This document shows positions 33,201-45,854 of a DNA stretch of 64,000 nucleotides, piece by piece. The position numbers were made by a program, and so were the translations under genes. The notes below the pieces were generated by a model. It saw only the letters and a program-made list of their open reading frames with translations, made no database searches and had not been told where the DNA came from. Origin of the DNA: Bostrychus sinensis (taxonomy: Eukaryota; Chordata; Actinopteri; Gobiiformes; Eleotridae); NCBI GenBank assembly GCA_020698575.1, contig CM036256.1:1340910-1404909 (forward strand), written 5' to 3'. Position 1 is the first letter of the stretch. Each line of letters starts with the position of its first letter.

Positions 33201-35810
33201 CTTTGTCCCTCCTCTTTACCCATATATCCACTTTTCCTCTTCTGTACTTATATATCCACTGTCCCTCCTCTGTACCCATATATTAACTGTCCCTCCTCTG
33301 TACCCATATATCCACTGTCCCTCCTCTGTACCATATATCCTCTGTCCCTCCTCTGTACCCATATATCCACTGTCCCTCCTCTGTACCATATATCCTCTGT
33401 CCCTCCTCTGTACCCATATATCCACTGTCCCTCCTCTGTACCCATATATTAACTGTCCCTCCTCTGTACCCATATATCCAATGTCCCTCCTCTGTACCCT
33501 TATATCCTTTGTCCCTCCTCTTTACCCATATATCCACTTTTCCTCTTCTGTACTTATATATCCACTGTCCCTCCTCTGTACCCATATATTAACTGTCCCT
33601 CCTCTGTACCCATATATCCACTGTCCGTCCTCTGTACCCTTATATCCTTTGTCCCTCCTCTTTACCCATATATCCACTTTTCCTCTTCTGTACTTATATA
33701 TCCACTGTCCCTCCTCTGTACCCATATATCCACTGTCCCTCCTCTGTACCATATATCCACTGTCCCTCCTCTGTACCATATATCCTCTGTCCCTCCTCTG
33801 TACCCATATATCCACTGTCCCTCCTCTGTACCCATATATTAACTGTCCCTCCTCTGTACCCATATATCCACTGTCCCTCCTCTGTACCCATATATTAACT
33901 GTCCCTCCTCTGTACCCATATATCCACTGTCCCTCCTCTGTACCCATATATCCACTTTTCCTCTTCTGTACTTATATATCCACTGTCCCTCCTCTGTACC
34001 CATATATTAACTGTCCCTCCTCTGTACCCATATATCCACTGTCCCTCCTCTGTACCCATATATTAACTGTCCCTCTTCTGTACCCATATATCCACTGTCC
34101 CTCCTCTGTACCCATATATCCACTGTCCCTCCTCTGTACCCATATATCCACTGTCCCTCCTCTGTACCCATATATCCACTGTCCCTCCTCTGTACCCATA
34201 TATCCACTGTCCCTCCTCTGTACCCATATATCCAATGTCCCTCCTCTGTACCCTTATATCCTTTGTCCCTCCTCTGCACCCATATATCCACTGTCCCTCC
34301 TCTGTACCCATATATCCACTTTTCCTCTTCTGTACTTATATATTCACTGTCCCTCCTCTGCACCCATATATCCACTTTTCCTCTTCTGTACTTATATATT
34401 CACTGTCCTTCCTCTGTACCCATATATCCACTGTCCCTCCTCTGTACCCATATATCCACTGTCCCTCCTCTGTACCCATATATCCACTGTCCCTCCTCTG
34501 TACCCATATATCCACTGTCCCTCCTCTGTACCCATATATCCAATGTCCCTCCTCTGTACCCTTATATCCTTTGTCCCTCCTCTGCACCCATATATCCACT
34601 GTCCCTCCTCTGTACCCATATATCCACTTTTCCTCTTCTGTACTTATATATCCACTGTCCCTCCTCTGTACCCATATATCCACTTTTCCTCTTCTGTACT
34701 TATATATTCACTGTCCTTCCTCTGTACCCATATATCCACTGTCCCTCCTCTGTACCCATATATCCACTGTCCCTCCTCTGTACCCATATATCCAATGTCC
34801 CTCCTCTGTACCCTTATATCCTTTGTCCCTCCTCTGTACCCATATATCCACTGTCCCTCCTCTGTACCCATATATCCAATGTCCCTCCTCTGTACCCTTA
34901 TATCCTTTGTCCCTCCTCTGTACCCATATATCCACTTTTCCTCTTCTGTACTTATATATTCACTGTCCCTCCTCTGTACCCATATATCCACTGTCCCTCC
35001 TCTGTACCCATATATCCACTTTTCCTCTTCTGTACTTATATATTCACTGTCCCTCCTCTGTACCCATATATTAACTGTCCCTCTTCTGTACCCATATATC
35101 CACTGTCCCTCCTCTGTACCCATATATCCACTTTTCCTCTTCTGTACTTATATATTCACTGTCCCTCCTCTGTACCCATATATTAACTGTCCCTCTTCTG
35201 TACCCATATATCCACTGTCCCTCCTCTGTACCCATATATCCACTGTCCCTCCTCTGTACCCATATATCCACTGTCCCTCCTCTGCACCCATATATCCACT
35301 GTCCCTCCTCTGCACCCATATATTCACTGTCCCTCCTCTGTACCCATATATTAACTGTCCCTCTTCTGTACCCATATATCCACTGTCCCTCCTCTGTACC
35401 CATATATCCACTGTCCCTCCTCTGTACCCATATATCCACTGTCCCTCCTCTGTCCCCATATATCCACTGTCCCTCCTCTGTACCCATATATCCACTGTTC
35501 CTCCTCTGTACCATATATCCACTGTCCCTCCTCTGTCCCTCTGATGAACTGATGAACTAATCCTATCCATCCTGGTCATGAACAAAGAGAACAGAGACAT
35601 CTTCAGCTCTGCTCCTGTCTGCTCCTCCGAGCCTCTGTCTCTAAACTGTACACCACAGCTGCTCTCACCTCTGTCTTCTACACCTTTCCTTTCATTCTTG
35701 CTGAAACTCTTTTATCACACAACACAGCTGACACTTTTCTCCTCCCATTCCAACCTGCTGCACACGCCTCTTCATCTCTGACCCACACTAAATCAGAGCA
35801 GGGTTTATGA
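27220..35810 (-). mobile_element. RTE-like LINE C-terminal relic split by the giant minisatellite
   Basis: Left arm 27220-27397 and right arm 35539-35810 match the other relic copies base for base over long stretches. The arms are therefore one LINE relic pushed apart by 8.1 kb of repeat growth. Confidence 0.5.
27398..35538. repeat. 28-bp minisatellite, giant array of about 290 copies
   Basis: 8.14 kb of head-to-tail units. Unit variants (TATATTAAC, ACATATCC, ATTTATCC, CTTATATCCTTTG, CACTTTTCCTCTTC, TGTACTTATATATTC) form recurring blocks, which shows higher-order duplication. 28 is one more than a multiple of three, so three units restore frame; the unit has no stop in any frame, so long false reading frames appear on both strands. 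It lies in the alpha intron between LRR exons 35918 and 26620. No non-repeat spacers, so not CRISPR. Confidence 0.98.
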
Positions 35811-35917
35811 GCTCAATGAGGTTCCAGACACAGCTCTTATACAGTAACTCCTGTGTCTCAGTAGAATCAGCTGCTGATAAAACTAAAGCCTGTAACAGTA
35901 AGAGACAGTGAACTGAC

Positions 35918-36091
35918 CTCAGAGTCTCCAGTCGACAGTCTGGACTCTGCAGAAAACCACACAGATGTTTCACTACAGAGGCAGACAGTTTACTCCAACT
36001 CAGGTCCAGATGTGTGAGATGTGAGGGGTTGGACTTCAGAGCTGAGGCCAGAGAGGAACAGCTGCTCTCTGACAAACCACATCTCTCCAAT
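35918..36091 (-). CDS. Gene B LRR exon 6 (CGLS type)
   Basis: Encodes LERCGLSESSCSSLASAL and LTHLDLSWSKLSASVVKHL. Donor G|GTCAGT. It is followed on the minus strand by the 9.1-kb intron that holds the 8.1-kb minisatellite. Confidence 0.88.
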
Positions 36092-36297
36092 CTGAATAAA
36101 GAATAAATGATGTGATTAAAGTCCATAGTAAACTCAGATGAGGTTTATAGATAAAACTGTGAACTGTCTGTGACTCTGGTTTAGAGCAGGACACAGAGAA
36201 CACATGGAGCTCAGTCTGACTCTGCTCTCACTTCACTTTATTCTACATTGACCACATCTACACAGGTCTGGGCTGTTTTAGATCAGGATATTTCTAA

Positions 36298-36811
36298 TAG
36301 AGCTGGGAAAATGAGCAAGTTCACTTTTTACATTAATTTATTGAATTTAGTGAGAATTTGACCATCGCCCCCTTCACACTGCTGCACCTCACGCTCCTTT
36401 ATTTCCTATGAGAGAGAGCCCTCAGACTGAGCACAAACGGCTGAAAACACATGCTCCTCGTACTGCTGCAGTAAATACAGACAGTTCTTTGCTCTGTGAC
36501 ACAGAAACACAGCTTCACACTGCGGAGACGGTGTAAGTTTGGCCTAAAAACTGTTGTGTTAATATTGTGGAGGATGCAGGACGAGGGAAGTCGTTGGAGA
36601 GGCTTCAGGGGACTCTGCTTATGATTTATCAAACAGTGAATGTTCTGAACACACAGTGAATGTGTTGATAATGATATTTAGTAAGAGTGAGTTAAGTTCT
36701 TTTTCACTTTATTTACCAAACCATCATTTCCTTTTATTAAACTGATAACTCTGTTTATTAGAAGCTGAAAAGTTCTGTGATTAATTCGTTTTTTATTGAT
36801 TCCCAGCCCTA
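36298..36811. mobile_element. hAT-type MITE in a beta intron (paralogous copy)
   Basis: Same element, same 514-bp length and same ATTTCTAA duplication as at 8234-8747, so it was copied with the intron rather than inserted twice. Confidence 0.8.
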
Positions 36812-38475
36812 ATTTCTAAAAAGCCAAACACTCATCTATAACAAACATTAGCTTGTATATATTTTGTACAAACGCTTGTTTATTTGGAGATGCTGCACTT
36901 TTCTTTGCCTGATTTTCCTGAAACCAAACAGCGACAAAGTTTGAGAAGTAGAAAGATTTTACTAAAACTTTAACCCATTTAATTCCACCGACAACAGTTG
37001 TTGCTGAACAAAGACCTCTCACTTTTAAGGCTCTACTGCTGTTATACAATGATATAATATGTTATTATTAGTACATATAGCACAACTGAGGACTTCTGAA
37101 GAAGTCTGGTGAGTTTCAGGTCTGGGGTCAAAGGTCACATGACCACAGGTGTTTGTTCACAAGTTACACCTGGAGAGGAGCTCAGCCTCCGCATAAGTCT
37201 CAAACAAAAGATTATTAAAGTATGTAAACATGAAGCTAGGAGGATGATTTGTGGTACACACCATCTTTCAGGTCTCTAGTGTTCAGATATGTAGTAATAA
37301 TTCATCTACTTTGTTTGGTTTGGACACAGGATGAGTGGAAACACGGTCGGCAACAACTGTTGCTGCTAGTAACACACAGTGTCAGTAGGTCCCATATTAA
37401 AGTATAGGGCCATGTATTGTTTTATATGTAGTGTTCAACTCTCTGCAGGAGTTTAACCCTGAGTCAGATTGTGAACATGTTTGGTGTGTGACCGAGTGCT
37501 CCAGACTGTAATTATGCAGATTTTATTTACAGGCCTCTGAAACTGTATGTTGATCATTTTTCATGCAAAAGTATGAGACGTTCCCATTGACGCAGTGTAG
37601 AACAGGAACAAACTGAGCTTTCCTCAGCACTAAACTCTTCACCTGCTCATGTCCTCAGTCTACAGACTACAGCTGTGTGGAATAAATACTGTCACCACAG
37701 TTTATCATGGAAATAAAGGCCAGTGCAGGTTAGAGACAGGGATATATGCAATAATTATCACTAAAATATACACTAAATACATAAATCCTCACTACTTCTT
37801 CAACACAGACAGGCACAGAATGAGTCCAGGAGTTATTTTGTTACTTTTCAAACTGAAAATAAAATTTTACAAAGTGAACACGTGAAAATAAAATGCTTTA
37901 ATTTATGGAAGTCAGTACATGGTTTTATAAAAAATGGTATATATACTTGGTCCGATGGTGCTGATAATAGTGTGCTATTGTTATAGAAAAACACTTTATA
38001 CCTTTGATTGCTTAAAGTAATAATTATACACCTTTTTATGAAAACTAAAGACTGTAATATATTGTTATGTTGCATTATATTAAGTGTCAATATTCTACAC
38101 TGACCACACTTTATCCCAGCAACAACAATTGTTACTGAGCATAAACTCAGCTTTTCACCCACTTTTCCATTAAAATTTTTTAAAATAAAATTGATTGTTT
38201 CATTAGAGCACTGATAACATATGCTTTTAGTATTGGTATGGCTGAGAAAAATTTGGGATTGAATGGGTTAATTTAGCAACAATTCTTGACAGATGGCGTC
38301 TCATAACAAAACAAGTTGAGAACTTTCCTCATATGGGCTCCATATTTTAACTCAGTCTTTCTCTGTTTGAGCAGTGAGGTTCCAGACACAGCTCTTATAC
38401 AGTAACTCCTGTGTCTCAGTAGAATCAGCTGCTGATAAAACTAAAGCCTGTAACAGTAAGAGACAGTGAACTGAC
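36812..38475. other. Beta intron body (gene B)
   Basis: Near-identical to 8748-10364 of gene A. Contains the 78-codon non-gene frame at 37649-37885. Confidence 0.6.
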
Positions 38476-38649
38476 CTCAGAGTCTCCAGTCGACAGTCTG
38501 GACTCTGCAGAAAACCACACAGATGTTTCACTACAGAGGGAGACAGTTTACTGCAACTCAGGTCCAGATGTGTGAGATGTGAGGGGTTGGACTTCAGAGC
38601 TGAGGCCAGAGAGGAACAGCTGCTCTTTGACAAATCACAGCTCTCCAAT
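38476..38649 (-). CDS. Gene B LRR exon 5 (CDLS type)
   Basis: Encodes LESCDLSKSSCSSLASAL and LTHLDLSCSKLSPSVVKHL, with unique Lys, Cys and Pro substitutions. Donor G|GTCAGT. Its right-hand alpha intron has lost the whole minisatellite. Confidence 0.88.
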
Positions 38650-38979
38650 CTGAATAAAGAATAAATGATGTGATTAAAGTCCATAGTAAATTCAGATGAG
38701 GTTTATAGATAAAACTGTGAACTGTCTCTGAATTGAACACATTTACACAGGTCTGGGCTGTTTTAATGGAAAATATATTTTAAAGAGTAACTCAACCCTA
38801 AACCACTTTAACTAAAGGAGGCTTTAGTGATACATCTCACTGATTATAGTCTTATCTTTAACCGTTTAGTAAAACACTTTAAATCCACATTTTGTCCCAG
38901 CTTTTTGTGGACAGAGGATGGGCCTGAAACAGGGTGGAGTTACTCTTTAATGATGTCAAACAGTTTGTTTCTCAGAGGT

Positions 38980-39145
38980 ACTAAACTGTACACCACAGCT
39001 GCTCTCACCTCTGTCTTCTACACCTTTCCTTTCATTCTTGCTGAAACTCTTTTATCACACAACACAGCTGACACTTTTCTCCTCCCATTCCAACCTGCTG
39101 CACACGCCTCTTCACCTCTGACCCACACTAAATCAGAGCAGGGTT
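38980..39145 (-). mobile_element. RTE-like LINE relic, right arm only (minisatellite deleted)
   Basis: Only the right arm of the relic remains. The sequence jumps at about 38979 from the intron's CTCAGAGG directly to CTAAACTGTACACC, so the left arm and the whole 28-bp array are missing in this module. Confidence 0.55.
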
Positions 39146-39257
39146 TATGAGCTCAATGAGGTTCCAGACACAGCTCTTATACAGTAACTCCTGTGTCTCA
39201 GTAGAATCAGCTGCTGATAAAACTAAAGCCTGTAACAGTAAGAGACAGTGAACTGAC

Positions 39258-39431
39258 CTCAGAGTCTCCAGTCGACAGTCTGGACTCTGCAGAAAACCAC
39301 ACAGATGATTCACTACAGAGTCAGACAGTTTACTCCGACTCAGGTCCAGATGTGTGAGATGTGAGGGGTTGGACTTCAGAGCTGAGGCCAGAGAGGAACA
39401 GCTGCTCTCTGACAAACCACAGCTCTCCAAT
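39258..39431 (-). CDS. Gene B LRR exon 4 (CGLS type)
   Basis: Encodes LESCGLSESSCSSLASAL and LTHLDLSRSKLSDSVVNHL, the only copy with Asp in LSDSVV and Asn in VVNHL. Donor G|GTCAGT. Confidence 0.88.
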
Positions 39432-39622
39432 CTGAATAAAGAATAAATGATGTGATTAAAGTCCATAGTAAACTCAGATGAGGTTTATAGATAAAACTGT
39501 GAACTGTCTGTGACTCTGGTTTAGAGCAGGACACAGAGAACACATGGAGCTCAGTCTGACTCTGCTCTCACTTCACTTTATTCTACATTGACCACATCTA
39601 CACAGGTCTGGGCTGTTTTAGA

Positions 39623-40090
39623 TGACTAGGATAGGAGGCTGGTTGGATGTACTGCCAAATTCTCTGAAATGCCTTTGGAGACGGCTTATGGTAGAGAAAT
39701 GAACATTCAATTCACGAGCAACAGCTCTGGTGGACATTCCTGCCGTCAGCAGCCAATTGCACGCTCCCTCAAAACTTGCGACATCTGTGGCATTGTGCTG
39801 TGATTAAACTGCACATTTCAGAGTGGCCTTTTATTGTGGCCAGTCTGAAGCACACCTGTGCAATAATCATGCTGTCTCATCAGCATCTGGATATTGCACA
39901 CCTGTGAGGAGGGATGGATTATCTCGGCAAAAGAGAAGTGCTCACTATCACAGATTTGACAGATTTGTGAAAAATATTTGAGAGATATGGTTAATTTGTA
40001 TATGTAGAAAAAGTTTCAGATCTTTGAGTTCATCTCATGAAAAATGGGAGCAAAAGCAAAAGTGTTGCGTTTATATTTTTGATCAGTGTA
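39623..40090 (-). mobile_element. Tc/mariner-type element remnant, one end missing
   Basis: The minus strand at about 39640-39790 reads TAGMSTRAVARELNVHFSTI then SRLQRHFREFGSTSN, an HTH domain of Tc1/mariner transposases. The right end carries the terminal repeat AACGCAACACTTTTG in reverse, ending CAGTGTA at 40090, joined directly to the truncated LINE. The left end was lost with part of the intron; the junction is at about 39622. The ISRm11-like family is my guess. Confidence 0.6.
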
Positions 40091-41679
40091 TAAAGATAAT
40101 GACCCGACTATTTTTAATCACTATAGGCCGATCTCTGTGTTACCAACTATATCTAAAGTCCTGGAAAAACTTGTTTATCAAAGATTAATCAAACATCTTG
40201 AAATAAATAATATATTGTATCCACATCAGTATGGTTTTAGGAAAAAACATTCAACCTACATGGCTCTGGTCCACTTTCTTACTGAAATATTCAAAGCCAA
40301 AGATAGAAAGGAAAACTCTGTTGGTATTTTCCTGGATCTATCAAAGGCTTTTGATACTGTTAATCATTAAATTTTATTTGAGAAACTTTCACATCTTGGT
40401 ATCAGGCACAATTCATTACTTTGGTTTACTAACTATCTTACTGATAGACATCAATTTGTCAACTATAATGGAACAGAATCTCCTCTACTTCCTCTTAAGT
40501 GCGGCTTACAACAAGGGTCCATTTTTATTATATATTAATGATCTCCCTAATGTCTCAGAAAAATTGTCTAATATTTTATTTGCAGACGTGTTTTTTACTC
40601 CCATAAGGATCCTGACACTCTTATAAAGGTGATGAATGAAGAACTTACTAAGTTATCCACTTGGTTTAAGGCTAACAAGTTGTCGCTTAACATTAAAAAA
40701 ACTAACTTTATATTTTTTGATATCAAACCAGGCATGTTCAACTCTTCATTGAAAATTGAAATTGATAATATCCCTATAAGTAATGTTCGTTCAGCACGCT
40801 TTCTTGGGGTTTTAGTGGATGAATCTTTATCCTGGAAATCCCACATCAGTGCTATAAGCACAAAAATAGCCAAAGTTGTGGGTTTACTTGGAAAAACACG
40901 GCACTTGATAAACACAAAAGTTGCAGTTATGCTATATTACGCGATGGTTTATCCATATATAAATTATTGTAATATTGCTGGGGCCAGCACTCATCCCACT
41001 AAACTGGAACCTATCTATCGTCTCCAGAAGCGAGCGTTGAGAAGAATCTTCTGTGTTGATCGGAGACACTCTCAGCTCTCTCAGTCTCAGCTTTTATTTC
41101 TCCAGGCTGGTGTTCTCAGTGTTTACCAAGTTAATCAGCTTCAAACTGCTCTGTTTGTTCATAGTTCTATAAAAAGGCTACTTCCGCGTCAGTTTCTTGA
41201 TATATTTTCTTTCAATAATGAATTTCACATGTATCCAACTCGTAGTAATAATCTCCTTAGGATTCCTTTCTCTCGTACCTGTCAGTCTCAGTTCAGTGTC
41301 CTCCACAGAGTCCAAAATATGGAAAAGCCTTCCTGCATCTTTTCTAAACCTTTCTTCTAAACGGTTTAAAAATGCACTTAAATTTCTACTCTTGAATAAA
41401 TCAAATTTTCCATATGGTATAGCTCTTTGATCTTGAAATATTTTGGACAGTAGTAGATTATATACAGTAAAAATACCTTTGTACAGGTATTTGACTTATG
41501 GTACATGTATACTGTTTTACTTGATCCAAAATATTTTTAGAACTTGTTGTCTTTCGGAGATTGCCACTTTTTAAGCTCCTTGAGGGTTTTTTGGCAATCT
41601 CCTGCAAATCTATTCATGAACTGTTTCATTACTGCTATTGTTTTTATTGTGCAAATAAATAAATAAATAAATAAAATAA
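40091..41679 (+). mobile_element. CR1/Jockey-group LINE, 5'-truncated second copy
   Basis: Begins inside the RT region (TAAAGATAATGACCCGAC, matching about 4353 of the first copy) and ends in the same (AAAT)n tail. It keeps YRPISVLPTISKVLEKLVYQ and the FLDLSKAFDTVNH block intact, but a stop follows NH and a deletion removes part of the PQGSILGP to FADD block. It occupies the same place in the beta intron as the copy at 1531-5948. Confidence 0.85.
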
Positions 41680-42091
41680 ATACCTTAAAATGTCAATACT
41701 CAACACTGACCACACTTTATCCCAGCGACAACAATTGTTGCTGAGCATAAAACTCAGCTTTTCACCCACTTTTCCATTAAAATGATAAAAAATGATAAAA
41801 ATAAAATTGATTGTTTCATTAGAGCACTGATAACATATGATTTTAGTATTGGTATGGCTGAGAAAAATTTGGGATTGAATGGGTTAATTTAGCAACAATT
41901 CTTGACAGATGGCGTCTCATAACAAAACAAGTTGAGAACTTTCCTCATATGGGCTCCATATTTTAACTCAGTCTTTCTCTGTTTGAGCAGTGAGGTTCCA
42001 GACACAGCTCTTATACAGTAACTCCTGTGTCTCAGTAGAATCAGCTGCTGATAAAACTAAAGCCTGTAACAGTAAGAGACAGTGAACTGAC

Positions 42092-42265
42092 CTCAGAGTC
42101 TCCAGTCGACAGTCTGGACTCTGCAGAAAACCACACAGATGTTTCACTACAGAGGCAGACAGTTTACTCCAACTCAGGTCCAGATGTGTGAGATGTGAGG
42201 GGTTGGACTTCAGAGCTGAGGCCAGAGAGGAACAGCTGCTCTCTGACAAACCACAGCTCTCCAAT
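42092..42265 (-). CDS. Gene B LRR exon 3 (CGLS type)
   Basis: Encodes LESCGLSESSCSSLASAL and LTHLDLSWSKLSASVVKHL. Donor G|GTCAGT. It has a beta intron on both sides, so the alpha intron and CDLS exon expected here were lost. Confidence 0.88.
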
Positions 42266-42471
42266 CTGAATAAAGAATAAATGATGTGATTAAAGTCCAT
42301 AGTAAACTCAGATGAGGTTTATAGATAAAACTGTGAACTGTCTGTGACTCTGGTTTAGAGCAGGACACAGAGAACACATGGAGCTCAGTCTGACTCTGCT
42401 CTCACTTCACTTTATTCTACATTGACCACATCTACACAGGTCTGGGCTGTTTTAGATCAGGATATTTCTAA

Positions 42472-42760
42472 CAGAGCTGGGAAAATGAGCAAGTTCACTT
42501 TTTATGTTAATTTATTGAATTTAGTGAGAATTTGACCATCGCCCCCTTCACACTGCTGCACCTCACGCTCCTTTATTTCCTATGAGAGAGAGCCCTCAGA
42601 CTGAGCACAAACGGCTGAAAACACATGCTCCTCGTACTGCTGCAGTAAATACAGACAGTTCTTTGCTCTGTGACACAGAAACACAGCTTCACACTGCGGA
42701 GACGGTGTAAGTTTGGCCTAAAAACTGTTGTGTTAATATTGTGGAGGATGGAGAACGAGC
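42472..42760. mobile_element. hAT-type MITE, right half deleted
   Basis: The left part of the 8234/36298 element (CAGAGCTGGGAAAATGAGC onwards) is present, then the sequence jumps at about 42760 from GTGGAGGATG to GCCATGTATTG. That removes roughly 0.8 kb, including the right end of the MITE. Confidence 0.65.
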
Positions 42761-42796
42761 CATGTATTGTTTTATTTGTATTGTTCAACTCTCTGC

Positions 42797-43626
42797 TGTG
42801 AAGCTCCCTAGCCCTCTGTGTTGTTTTTACCTTCTCCTCCCCCTCCCTTTGTCTGTCTCTGCTGTGGGCGTGGCTCCTCTCTGCTCTTGCTCCCGGCCTG
42901 GCTTGCACACCTGCAATCAATTTACTCACCTGCTGCAGTACTTAAGCCCAGGCTCCACTTAGTGATGGTGACTTTGAGGCCTCATGAAGCAACGAACCAC
43001 TTTGACACAGCTGGCTCAAGAATGACACGCTGCTCGAAGCATTTATTACAGACTGAATAGTGACATCTGCTGGCTCTCTGTGAGAACTGAGTCCCATTGG
43101 AGTACATGAAAAAAAACAAAATGAGGCCTCGCTGTGGTCATGTGATCTTAATCAGGGCTCGAATCATTCGTCTCGAAACACTTGTTCTTCAAAAGATCGA
43201 TACTGTGTCGAGCAGCGGGCTCGAGCACAACATCACTAGCTCCACTCCACTTCTCTGCCAGATCGTCAGCTTACCACAGCGGTGAAGACACAGGCCACTC
43301 TTGCAAGTATCTCAGCTCTTTTGGATTATCTCTGATCTTGTTTTTTCCTCTGTGTGCTTGCAGAACTCTGTGCAAGCCAGCCATCCAGTCAGCTACTACC
43401 AAGACCACCAACCACCCAACTTCAGCTACCACTCCAGTCTGTCCTGAGCCAGCGGCCATCTTAACACCTCCAGCTCCAGTCTCTCAGCCTCTGCCCTCTT
43501 CCCAACTGGTCTATGCTACTATTGCCAGCCACAATCAGTTTCTAAGCATTGTTCAATAAATTTACCTCTATTACTCGCTGCTTGACTCTGTCTGCTTTTG
43601 GGTCCTCCACCTCTCAGGCCTTAACA
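42797..43626. mobile_element. Solo LTR (TG...CA, 5-bp target duplication)
   Basis: Starts TGTGAAGCTCC, ends CTTAACA, flanked by TCTGC at 42792-42796 and 43627-43631. The empty site CTCTCTGCAGGAG is preserved in the sister introns (near 9377 and 37441). It carries TATA-like and AATAAA-type signals, and a nested hAT MITE. The family is probably Gypsy/ERV-like, from the 5-bp duplication only. Confidence 0.75.
42960..43238. mobile_element. hAT-type MITE nested in the solo LTR
   Basis: 279 bp, ends TAGTGATGGTG... and ...CAACATCACTA, flanked by the perfect 8-bp duplication GCTCCACT (42952-42959 and 43239-43246). Confidence 0.75.
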
Positions 43627-44128
43627 TCTGCAGGAGTTTAACCCTGAGTCAGATTGTGAACATGTTTGGTGTGTGACCGAGTGCTCCAGACTGTAATTAT
43701 GCAGATTTTATTTACAGGCCTCTGAAACTGTATGTTGATCATTTTTCATGCAAAAGTATGAGACGTTCCCATTGACGCAGTGTAGAACAGGAACAAACTG
43801 AGCTTTCCTCAGCACTAAACTCTTCACCTGCTCATGTTCTCAGTCTACAGACTACAGCTGTGTGGAATAAATACTGTCACCACAGTTTATCATGGAAATA
43901 AAGGCCAGTGCAGGTTAGAGACAGGGATATATGCAATAATTATCACTAAAATATACACTAAATACATAAATCCTCACTACTTCTTCAACACAGAGAGGCA
44001 CAGAATGAGTCCAGGACTTATTTTGTTACTTTTCAAACTGAAAATAAAAATTTACAAAGTGAACACGTGAAAGTAAAATGCTTTAATTTATGGAAGTCAG
44101 TACATGGTTTTATAAAACAAGGTATATA

Positions 44129-45311
44129 TGTAACCCTGCAAAACCTTGCTCCCAGTACTGCTACCAAACCTCACGGTATTCTGGCACTATCTCGCGGTAT
44201 TTTGGTTGCGGTCACGTGATGCGCGAGTGTCACGGATACCCACTTGTTTAAATCATTGCAGTTCAGTCTCTGGATAGGCGTGGGGAAGCATGGTGCAGGG
44301 CTGTTGCAGGTCAGTAACTAAACCTTCTCAAACTAATTATTTCTTCTGTGAAACTATTACATTAAACGTTTGCCAAACCTCTGTAGATGCTGATTTTAAG
44401 CTGGATGTGAACGAGAGATTGTGAAGTGACATGCTGCCACTGTCACTCTGAATTGGTGAGTGTTTGTCTAATGCTAAACGGGCGCTAGCATGTGGCCCAT
44501 TGTTTTCAATGGTTAGCTTAGCATTAGCTTAACTTTAGCAGCTAACCAATGGGATTCTATGGACGCTTGTTAGCTTAATGCTATGCTGACATTAGCATGT
44601 GGATTCCATGCGGTTTGCATAAATGTGAACACAGCAACTCCATTACAGGTTACCAATGTAACTCAAGTTCTCTGAGTGCATTTAACTTGTTATAATGTGT
44701 TTTAAATGATGATTCTTCTGTGAATATACAATGCAAATATGGTATTTGTATTTAAGTAATGATTTGATTATTTTTGTGTACACACTTTTTGAATGTTTGA
44801 ACAGTTAGCTAACAGTGGTCCTGTTTTTACATCCAGGCCAGGTTTTCTTTGAGGTTCAATGATGATGGCGAGCTAACCCAAGACCAGGAGTTAAACTATT
44901 GCAACAATCATCCATCCTGCCTGTGCGGTAGGAGATCTGCCCAGCCCATTGCCCCCACTGTTCACACATACTCTCATTACAATGGACTTTTAATACAACA
45001 CCTTGACTCTCTAAGGGACTGACCCCATTCTCTGCCTCACTAAAAGGAACTGGAACTTTGGGTGGGGATGGGAGGATGAAATGTTGTCTATGGAATCATT
45101 TGTTTTTTTGTAATGGTCATAACCAACTGTATATTTCCATTGTTCCATTGTTCTTATTATAATATATGGTACCAGCAAATCACTTGTGTTGGTGTTTCTT
45201 GGACATTGACCTCAACCTCCCTGAGCGAGCTTTAATCTTCTGACACTAGCCCGAACATAGTTTATCACATTTACTCTTTTTCATAGACATCATTAAGAAG
45301 TAAATGCTACA
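44129..45311. mobile_element. Probable solo LTR
   Basis: About 1.18 kb absent from the sister introns. Begins TGTAACCCTGC, ends AATGCTACA, with short TATA sequence on both sides. The TG...CA ends and clean empty site support a solo LTR; the 4-bp duplication lies in AT-rich sequence and is weak. No coding region seen. Confidence 0.55.
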
Positions 45312-45854
45312 TATACATGGTCCGATGGTGCTGATAATAGTGTGCTATTGTTATAGAAAAACACTTTATACCTTTTATTGTTTAAAGTAATAATTTTACA
45401 CCTTTTTAGTACAACTACAGACTGTAATATATTGTTATGTTGCATTATATTAAGTAAAAGCTGACTAAATACCTTAAAGTGTCAATAATCAACACTGACC
45501 ACACTTTATCCCAGCGACAACAATTGTTGCTGAGCATTTTCACCCACTTTTCCATTAAAATTGTTAAAAATAATTGTTTCATTAGAGCACTGATGACATA
45601 TGATTTTAGTATTGGTATATCTGAGAAATATTTGGGATTGAATGGGTTAATTTAGCAACAGTTCTTGACAGACGGCGTCTCATAACAAAACAAGTTGAGA
45701 ACTTTCCTCATATGGGCTCCATATTTTAACTCAGTCTTTCTCTGTTTGAGCAGTGAGGTTCCAGACACAGCTCTTATACAGTAACTCCTGTGTCTCAGTA
45801 GAATCAGCTGCTGATAAAACTAAAGCCTGTAACAGTAAGAGACAGTGAACTGAC

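Noticed and set aside
27398..35538. CRISPR array
   Set aside because: The 28-bp unit is head to tail with no unique spacers, and the genome is eukaryotic.
27220..35544. Large repeat-protein genes of 500-1,090 codons in the minisatellite, both strands
   Set aside because: The frames are open only because the unit has no stops and its length is one more than a multiple of three. No domain, start context or splice structure supports them.
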